Origin: Chloromonas sp. AAM2
Lineage: Eukaryota; Chlorophyta; Chlorophyceae; Chlamydomonadales; Chlamydomonadaceae
Reading direction: 5' to 3'
Assembly (NCBI GenBank): GCA_004335635.1
Contig: QAXH01005579.1
Location: 180-58,649 of the forward strand
DNA length: 58,470 nt
The translations under genes and the position numbers were made by a program. Below the pieces are notes generated by a model that saw nothing but the letters and a program-made list of their open reading frames with translations, was not told where the DNA came from and searched no databases. Below, piece by piece: positions 51,082 through 58,470 of this stretch; position 1 is the stretch's first letter; the number at the start of each line of letters is the position of its first letter.

Positions 51082-51726
51082 GGAAATAAAAAAGATCCCC
51101 TGCCTCAACAAAGCTGTCCTCCACAAAGCCACCTACTTGTACCTGCCACAAGATTTCAAAGGGTGTGACTCTCTACTCCATGGTATCAAATCCGACCCAC
51201 ATTCATTTTACAGCATGATGGTTGCTGGCTCTCAGAATTCAACAGAACAGTCTGCTCTTAGCGATGGTTTATGTCCACCATACTGTGGCTTGCCATGCGA
51301 GCTGACTGCCTTGCCCTGCCTCTTGCCAGTAGCTGCTCCTGGCATCCACCTGTCATTCGTACGCCAATGCCCACATTTTGCTGCAATACATTCGCTATCT
51401 GCCCAAAGACCATGATCAGATGGATGCTGGAATTGCTATAATTACTGTAGAGTGACAGAGGCTGCTTATGCCAATTCATACTTGGCTTGATCAATGTGCC
51501 AATTCCATGAATTGGTGTGCCATTGGTTCAGTTTCATGGTTTGCCTTCTCAATGATTGATTGCAACACTTTTCTGAATCACGTCCATGCCCCGGCTATCG
51601 ATGGGGAAAGGCTGCTGTAAATCAGTTTCATCGCCAGCGTCAAGTAATCTGGCTTACTCCTAGGTGCACTGCTAGGTGGTAGCGTTTGAAATCAATGCCA
51701 GCCGCACAGCCGCTTGTTGGAAGGCC
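51082..51726. other. Convergent 3' flanks
   Basis: Non-coding stretch between the stop of deoxyhypusine synthase and the stop of the minus-strand secreted protein gene. A plus-strand TGTAA word lies near 51616. No other feature is seen. Confidence 0.5.
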
Positions 51727-54700
51727 TTAATGCTGCGATGCGTCCTGCCTTGCTATGGCTCTGAGCATCTTCGCATACTCTACCATGCCTGAAGGTTTGA
51801 GATCATTTGATCCCTCGTCAGCGTCGCCGCCTGTCCTTGAATCAGTAATGCCGAACAGGGACGACCCGGGACCAACGCCGGTTGTTTTGCCCTGCTGCCC
51901 CAGAATGCCGCCCGGAACGGCTTGATTGACAGCCGTTCCCCAGTCCGGAGCCTGCGAATTGATCGAGGGCTCTTCTCCAGCACCTGATGTTGGCACGCCA
52001 GAGCTTGAGGCAAGCTTGTCTGTGCGCCAGATGTCAATGGAAGGGTCAAACTGCGTGCCGTCTTCCGCGAAGGAGCTACCAAGTTGGTCATTTTCATTGA
52101 ACAACCCTTGTTGGCGGTCGCTGAGAAGAGAGCCGGTTGTGCCGTCACTCAAACCACCGTCCTTGTACACTCCTCTGTCAATATTGCTTCCAACGCCACC
52201 GGCTCTGCTTCCAGTGCTGGGGAAATCGCGGTTACCGGTTGATGCGCCGCCGCCTCTTCCGTCGCCAGACCCGCGGCTCATAGCGCCAATGCCGTCTATG
52301 TTGACTTCCTGGCCGGCAGATCTGAGCAGGCCGCCTGAGCCTGTCAAAGCACCCGCTCCGCCGGTGCCGGTACCCGCTCCGCCGGTGCCGGGAATACCAG
52401 GAACGCCGACATTTTCCCCGCCTACAAACGTGCCGCCTGTGCCAAGTCCCCCGTAAGGTTGCTGGTTTTCGATATTGTAACTGCAGCGAAGCAAGCCAGA
52501 CATAAGGCGATTGTCAATGCGAGGCACCAGCCACGCAAGTTGTAATGCTGTAGTACCAACAGCGAATTGGAAGGCTTCTGTAGTCGCACATACCAAGCCG
52601 CTTCAACTTACTAGCTTGAGCTCTCGAAAATCGATTCGGCTGGTCCATAGACGTTTGGGGCACCAGGAAACTGCAGTTGAAGTTGTGTGCGCTTTTGTCA
52701 ACGTTGCGCATGCAGGACCATTCATGAGCTACAACAGAGAGGCATGGGTACATCTGGACTTGCTTCTGTAGCGTTTGAGTGGCTGAAGCACAGGTCATTG
52801 CATTGAACCGGCAGACCTCATGGTTGCCTTACATTCCAACGAACTATGAAAAAAAGGCAGATCTCTGGTATAACAAGGACACCTTCGAGGCATTCAGCAT
52901 CTCACCTTCGAGGCAACCGAGCCAAAGCTTGGTGCGGATGCTGCTGCCTTGGTGCATGAGGATAGAGCCTCTGAGGAACAGCTAGTGGCATGAATACGAC
53001 GGACAGTGCCACCTACAGATGTGCATGCAATGGATTACTCACGATGTAGGGCGCAAATCTGCAAAGCAAAAACAACCAACAAGGGACTTTGTGTACGTTG
53101 CTTACAACAACTGCATATAGTGTGCATACCGGATCTTCTGCCGTTGAGCGACTCGCCTCGATTCCGGTCAGCTTCACTGCAACGCTACACCCAGTACAGA
53201 TACCACGATTGACCTTTCAAGGCACAGCTCTGAGCTAAGGGCGGAATTTGAACGCACATGGTGTGCCTTCTTATCAGCCATACACGGCAAACACACCTGG
53301 CGACAAGGTTTACTTGGTTGACCAGTGGAATAATTCGAAAGCCACGAGTAGACCGTCGAAGTGTGAAGCCTGCATTGCCTCCTCCCACTGAGTAGGTCTG
53401 GTCGGTTCCTGTGAAGTATGAATACCTGCAACCGAGAGGCTCAAGACATCAATCCATTTTGAAGCATCCAATGCACCCTGATTGCCTCAGACGCAGGCAG
53501 CACCTCAACTTCTTGACTGCCGGGCCTTAGTAGCATCTGTACGCAAGTACTATATAATTGCCTTCTGCATGCACACGTATTCTCCTTATTGAGTGCTCTT
53601 CTATTTTGCACTTATGGTTCCAACCTGTCGTACACAAAACCTTTCCTCACACTGTCTCTGCATCACTGCTTTTTTTCAATGTTCCTCTCATGCATCGTAC
53701 TGTAGAGAGTGTGGACGGACGTGTGGTGGCAGACTGGCGTAGGTCATCGGTCGAAGCCATGTTGCTCTAAGCGGCAAAGGAAGTGCAATTCGATTGACTG
53801 AGGTTGCTGCTCTTTCTGAATGTTACCTTGCTCTGCATTCATGGTGGCAAAGCCGGTACAACACTTTTCCTCAAACAGTCCCTTTGTCCTCTCAGCGTGT
53901 CTCTTTTGCCTGACTCTGCTCCCCACATCACCAGATTGTGAATCGAATTGTGGTAACGGTTGCGCCCACCTGCAGCTGCCGGCTGTGAAGGCGGTGCCTG
54001 ATACGAATGGCATGTTGAATTGCCCTGCGCTCACACAAGCACAGAGCTTTGCATGAAGGGACCCTTGTGACTGTGAGCCCACAGAGGCGATGCAAGCTCC
54101 CTGGCTTGCATGGCTGCAGAGTCAGTCTGTGCCGCAGTACGGTTTGGTCCCACACAAATTTGCGTGTGGCAAGCTGTAAACGTATAAACAAAAAGTAGCT
54201 TGTGCTTTTTGTTGGGTGTGGCATACCGGTTGCTCGCCCGTGCATGCTGGATGCCAGGTGTGTTTATTCAGTGTGCATAACTCGTTGATTCCTTCCTGCA
54301 CCTGTTCTAATAGTGACAAGGTATGCAGGATAAGAAAAGGTCGAATACTTGAAGTCGAATAGCCTTTTCGTCACTTACATGGAGTTCGGCTTATGAGCAG
54401 GGCTGCTGGTTCGCACAGCTCCCACGCCACGTAGCGCTTGCCAGTGTCCGCATCCTCCCAGATGGGGCAGCTGGCGGGCTGGAGGGTAACGGTCACCGTG
54501 GGGGCAGTCACTGAACCCAGCACCTGAAACGGTGGCAGTGTGTGCAGCAGATTGGGATTTTTCACAAAGTGCGCTCAAGAGGCAGTAGCAGTGCTCAACA
54601 CCTTGGCAATTCAGAGAAGTGCACTTGTCTTGGCATCACATAGGCCTGATGGATAGGCCGCGGTGCTGCTTGAGGAGATGATTGCGATTCAACAGATGCT

Positions 54701-57343
54701 TTTGCAGGAAGGGCCACGAGAATAACGTACAGGACGTCGGTGCGGTACAAGATGCCAAGTGGGTGGCCCGCATGCTGTGGTTTTTCTTCCTTTTCTTTGT
54801 TCCCTTTCCAGCTGTTGATTGCTCAGGGCTGGTCAGGACGGTAGCTAGCCTCATTTTAAGCATGGGCGTGCGACCTTCTAGTACTCGATGCAATTCAAGA
54901 CCTGATATCCGTGATGCTCCGTACCTGTGCTGCAGCTCCCACAGTCTGCAGGTCGCAGTAGCCTTGCAGCACGGCCACAAGCAATGCGAGCGCCTGCACC
55001 AGTCAAAGGCGATGTCACCCATGCATCGTCACCTTCAAGCCAGGGTCTACTATGCACTGCAAGGACGTTCTGCCTGGCTTCACTTGTCGCATTCGTGATG
55101 TCACCGTGCCATGTGAGAAAACTGTCAAGCTCCTATAGAAATTGTGTACTGAAATTTGTGTTGGGCAACATTGGGCTAGTATGTGGTGGTCCAACACGCC
55201 TTCATCAATTTACATGAACATGAACACTCCACCCTGTTTATTCCTATGCAAGTCCGAAACTCTGCCCAACTCCGCATCAACTCTTCAGCGCTCGGTTTTC
55301 GTTGAATTAAGAGCTACACGCACACTCAATCTGTACCCTGGTTGCAGCCCACGAAAGTACCCCTGCTCTGTGGCACTCACCGCTGCATTACTGGCCGGCA
55401 CTGGCACCTGCAGTAAGATAAGCGGGTAGGCAGAGAGGTTCAGTGACGTGCAAGGAACGATGTGATGATCATTGTAAAAGACAATCAAAGGGTTGCAAAG
55501 CTTTGCGATTACAGTTGCTGTATGCCTTGAATACCAAAAATCGATCAGCATGCTTGCAACACTGCCAAATCCAAATGAGAAATGTCCGACCTGATTTGTG
55601 TCAATGAAGTTGTTGAGCGGAGCCTCTGGGTAGAAGGACAACTGTCTGACCAGGTTATTGTTCAGCAGGAAAGCTGCAAGGTTCGTCAAGATTGTCGCAT
55701 AGAAACGGCCACCTGTGGAGGTAGGCAAGAAACATTGCACGCCAGGGCGGCATGTGAGCAGACCATGTCAGTACCAGTTGTCAGTGGCAGTAAATACTAG
55801 TAGGCATGTATCCTCTGGTGACTGATGATCAGTTGTTGCCGCAACACCTGATGCATTCCGTCCCACGTCCTATGCCGGCTTTTCCAATGTGAACAGATCT
55901 ATACTGATCACCAGTGATGGTCAGCGCTTGGAGGACTTGTAGCGGCATGTCTGGGTACCATGCACCAGTGATTGTCTGTTGGGTCGGTCAAAAAACAGAT
56001 GAACACCTGTTGGGTCAGTTGACAGCCATGGGGTTGACAGGGAGCCCTGAAAATTGGTCTCTCCTATCCATGCATACAATTGCGTAACATGCCAGAAAGC
56101 ACACAGAAACATCACGTGCTTTGGCAAGTATGCTTTACCGCCGATACTGCACAAGCTGTAGATACGAGAGCATGCACCATTATGAAAGGAACTCACCGCC
56201 GTTCAGAAGGTCCAGAAAAGACCCGAAGATGAGACGGAAGGCTGACGCAAGGCGTCCCGTCGAGGCGCCAGCCAGCGTCTGCTGCAGTCGCCGGCCGTGA
56301 TGCTGCCCACCGATTGTACTGCTTTCGCCAGAAGATGACGAGCTGGTTTCGTTGCCAACACTGCCGTTGTGTGCCTGGCTTGGCGCAGAGAGAACGCTGA
56401 GTAGCACCTCTGCGATGAGGCTTGGCGCGGTGTTCTCATCCACGCCCTCTGCTTCTTGCAAAGCCTCGTTTGCTGCACTTTCAACGCTGGCTCGCACCCA
56501 GTTGGATTTGTACCCTGCACTGCTGCCCGGACCGCCAGGTTGGCCGCCTCCCACGTCATCGTTTTCGGGGCTCGAGCTGTTGGTTGCAGCGGATTTATTG
56601 GTACGCTGACGCAAGGCGACATAGTGATTCAGCCAGCCCCAGACTTCGGTAAGGTTGGTGCCCACGCGTTCAAGCTCGCCTTCGATGTTGTTAATGACTC
56701 GCTGCAAACAGCACAATTGCCAAGGTATTGCAACAAGCTGCAACACATGCACGGTAGACTTTGGGCTGAGTTGGAAAGTTTGGATGCCGTGCCGACTGGG
56801 CTGCTGGAATGGCAGAAATGGCCGAGGCAAGTCGGCAGTGGTCATTGCGTGCTTGTCACGGCGTGCTGGTTACGAGAAACGTAGCCTGACCTGTAGCAAG
56901 TCTTCAAAAACGACGTTTTCCAAGTCCCCCTTCAAAAGAGCCATTCCCAGCGGGTCCAGGGAGGCAGGGTCCAGGCGGGAGTCCATCACGTCGAATACTG
57001 CAACGCGCAAGCCAAAAGACGGGCCATGTCTTCATCGGCGAAATACGTGATAGCGCTTCGTCTGCACTTGCTGGCGTTCAGGGTTTCTGCCAACTCAACA
57101 ATAGCAGGCGTTGGCTTGAAAGCCGCTTAAAATGGGTTAGGGTCAAAAGTGCAGGCTTCTCTCACGTTCGCCCACTGCCTCGTCAAGCGGCCGCTCATCC
57201 TCCACGTAATCATAGCCATACCCCAAGTCCTGGATATTATCTGCTTCGATTTCTTCTTCTGCAGACGAGACCGCGCTGGCTAATTCAGGTCGGCGTAACG
57301 ATTGGGCTAGCAGCACGCAAACCAGCAAGCGGCAGAAATGCAT
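51727..57343 (-). CDS. Unrecognised secreted protein with Gly-rich acidic C-terminus
   Basis: Twelve exons on the minus strand: 57343-57166, 56997-56891, 56701-56197, 55712-55591, 55407-55381, 54945-54925, 54523-54379, 54024-53932, 53408-53297, 52970-52883, 52670-52612 and 52480-51727. They total 2211 nt, 736 residues, with phases consistent. MHFCRLLVCVLLAQSL is a signal peptide, cleaved near residue 24. Residues 96-264 are acidic and Ser/Gly-rich and include HHGRRLQQTLAG. The middle (TVTLQPASCPIWEDADTGKR, VGGGNAGFTLRRSTRGF) suggests beta structure. Residues 487-736 are a Gly/Ser/Asp-rich probably disordered tail. Two adjacent exons are only 27 and 21 nt, both phase 0. The exon ending at 52883 has a second donor at 52906 that would shift the frame. 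No family is recognised; an extracellular matrix or surface role is inference. The acceptors at 54024 and 52670 were chosen by phase. Confidence 0.68.
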
Positions 57344-58291
57344 GTTGCGCTGTTGTTATCAAAGCTCGTGCTGCACATCTCTGCTACCACGGTTGATCTT
57401 GTTTCTAGGTGAAGGCCCTTGGACCGTGCAGGGACTTGCCTTGGACAACTCATGCATGCCCTGCCTTCACATGTGACAAGTGATGCACAAGTACAGTGGG
57501 AAGCTGTACCGAACGCTTCTCAATGCACGGTGTTGATGGTGGTTGACGTCCTTGCCATTTTGGTCACTAGGCCGTTCGGATATACAGCCGTTCGGCAATA
57601 GAGCCTGTCACTGTAATGAGATATATACGAAGCTTAGTCACAGTTGGACGAGTCAAGCACACCAAGCCTCAGCACAGCCCTCAACCACCACACAAAAGCA
57701 CTACACACGCCGTCAATCTGTTACCTCTTATGATCAATCCGGTTGCTTCTGGGCCAAAAAATTTTCTTGCCTTAGCATTACCTTGCTATATACTGTCTGT
57801 GCTGAGGGCTAGAGTGAGAGTAGCGCTTGTGACCTGCCTACGGGCTTCATGTTGTGCGCCTGAAGCGCTGGCTAGAGGCATGCCCAGGAAACCGTGGCAC
57901 AGTTGGCCTGGGTTGATGGCGTTGTTGAGCCAGTGCGAACATGTGCAAACGCCCTGTACCGCCCTGTAGCTTCAAAAGTCACTGTCACAGACTAGCGTGC
58001 AGCTGGTGATAAGCCCTACCACAGCGACCGGCCCCAGACATTTACAGGCGTAAAGAGTTATAAAGGAAGGTCGTCTGCGATTTTGTCTTACAAGCAGGGA
58101 GTGTGCGTGAGGAGCCACTGAGGTTGCCTGGCTTACTTGCCTGGCCATGCCAAGCTGTGTGCATCCACGGGAAAGCTGACCTGACACTCCGGCTAACCAA
58201 TGCGTATGTGCTGTTTGGCTACCCTGGAGTAACCTGGCACAGAACAGATAAGCAAACTGGGCTGTAAGGGCCGACAGGTAGCATGTCAAAA
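57344..58291. other. Intergenic, promoter side of the secreted-protein gene
   Basis: No gene is supported. The short open frames here show no domain or exon structure. It should include the 5' flank of the secreted-protein gene and the 3' flank of tRNA-Lys. No TATA box is clear. Confidence 0.5.
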
Positions 58292-58364
58292 CGCCCAATG
58301 AGGGGCTCGAACCCTCGACCACCAGATTAAGAGTCTGGCGCTCTACCGACTGAGCTAACCGGGC
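58292..58364 (-). tRNA. trnK-CTT: tRNA-Lys (CTT anticodon)
   Basis: Reading the minus strand from 58364, the acceptor GCCCGGT pairs with ATTGGGC (two G-U pairs), discriminator G. D arm GCTCAGTCGGTAGAGC, anticodon loop ACTCTTAAT with CTT, and TΨC arm GAGGGTTCGAGCCCCTC (B box) are all present. No intron and no encoded CCA. Confidence 0.95.
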
Positions 58365-58373
58365 AGGTCACGT

Positions 58374-58470
58374 GATGACGATGATGATGAGCTTACAGAT
58401 TGGGTCAAGCCAAACACGGCCGTGAAAAGCTCAGGAAGCACCAGAACACTCAGGCACTGAAAGCCTAGCC
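58374..58470. repeat. tRNA-upstream repeat, copy 3 (truncated by window edge)
   Basis: Starts about 10 bp upstream of the tRNA-Lys 5' end and carries the same ordered blocks as 41422-41540: GATGAGCTTACA, TTGGGTC, ACACGGCCGTGAAAAGCTCA, GGAAGCAC and ACTGAAAGCCTAGCC. Orientation relative to the tRNA is the same. Confidence 0.85.

Overview
This is nuclear DNA of a photosynthetic eukaryote, most probably a chlorophyte green alga. Genes are broken into many short exons with GT-AG introns, mostly spliced at AG|GT and with a TGCAG-type acceptor. The strongest taxonomic mark is a nuclear gene for PetN with an N-terminal organelle-targeting extension, because petN stays in the plastid genome of land plants but is nuclear in green algae such as Chlamydomonas. 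An extensin-like SPPP cell-wall protein and TGTAA poly(A)-type signals agree. The genus cannot be fixed by eye. Two assembly gaps (Ns) interrupt the window.

Layout from left to right. (1) 371-7714, minus: a large Ser/Ala/Thr/Gly-rich coiled-coil protein that runs off the left edge. (2) 9584-12726, minus: a YrdC/YciO-fold protein with a plastid-type leader, head to head across 348 bp with (3) 13075-15109, plus: NAA20, the NatB catalytic subunit. (4) 15110-17700: a gap and unassigned open frames that may be mobile-element remnants. (5) 17880-18920, plus: a secreted Cys/His-containing hydroxyproline-rich protein with a TATA box. (6) 20474-29348, plus: a PIF1-family helicase in 19 exons ending in a CCHC zinc knuckle. 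(7) 30480-31549, minus: PETN. (8) 31843-35875, minus: a mitochondrial-type DnaJ without the zinc-finger domain. (9) 36162-40561, minus: the FG nucleoporin Nup58. (10) 41346-46220: tRNA-Trp, a repeat directly upstream of it, a gap, a decayed GC-rich coding island, a hairpin and a TIR element. (11) 46221-51081, plus: deoxyhypusine synthase in 10 exons. (12) 51727-57343, minus: an unrecognised secreted protein in 12 exons, two of them 27 and 21 nt. (13) tRNA-Lys at the right edge, with the same repeat directly upstream.

Most genes are unrelated housekeeping functions: N-terminal acetylation, eIF5A hypusination, nuclear pore, photosynthetic electron transfer and organelle chaperoning. I see no operon-like logic. 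Shared features lie at the DNA level: introns that carry duplicated copies of their own splice junctions, simple repeats close to splice sites, and one repeat found in the same place upstream of two different tRNA genes.

All exon boundaries were read by eye from splice signals, phase and protein similarity. Each complete multi-exon model sums to a whole number of codons. Family names rest on recognised motifs; no database was searched.
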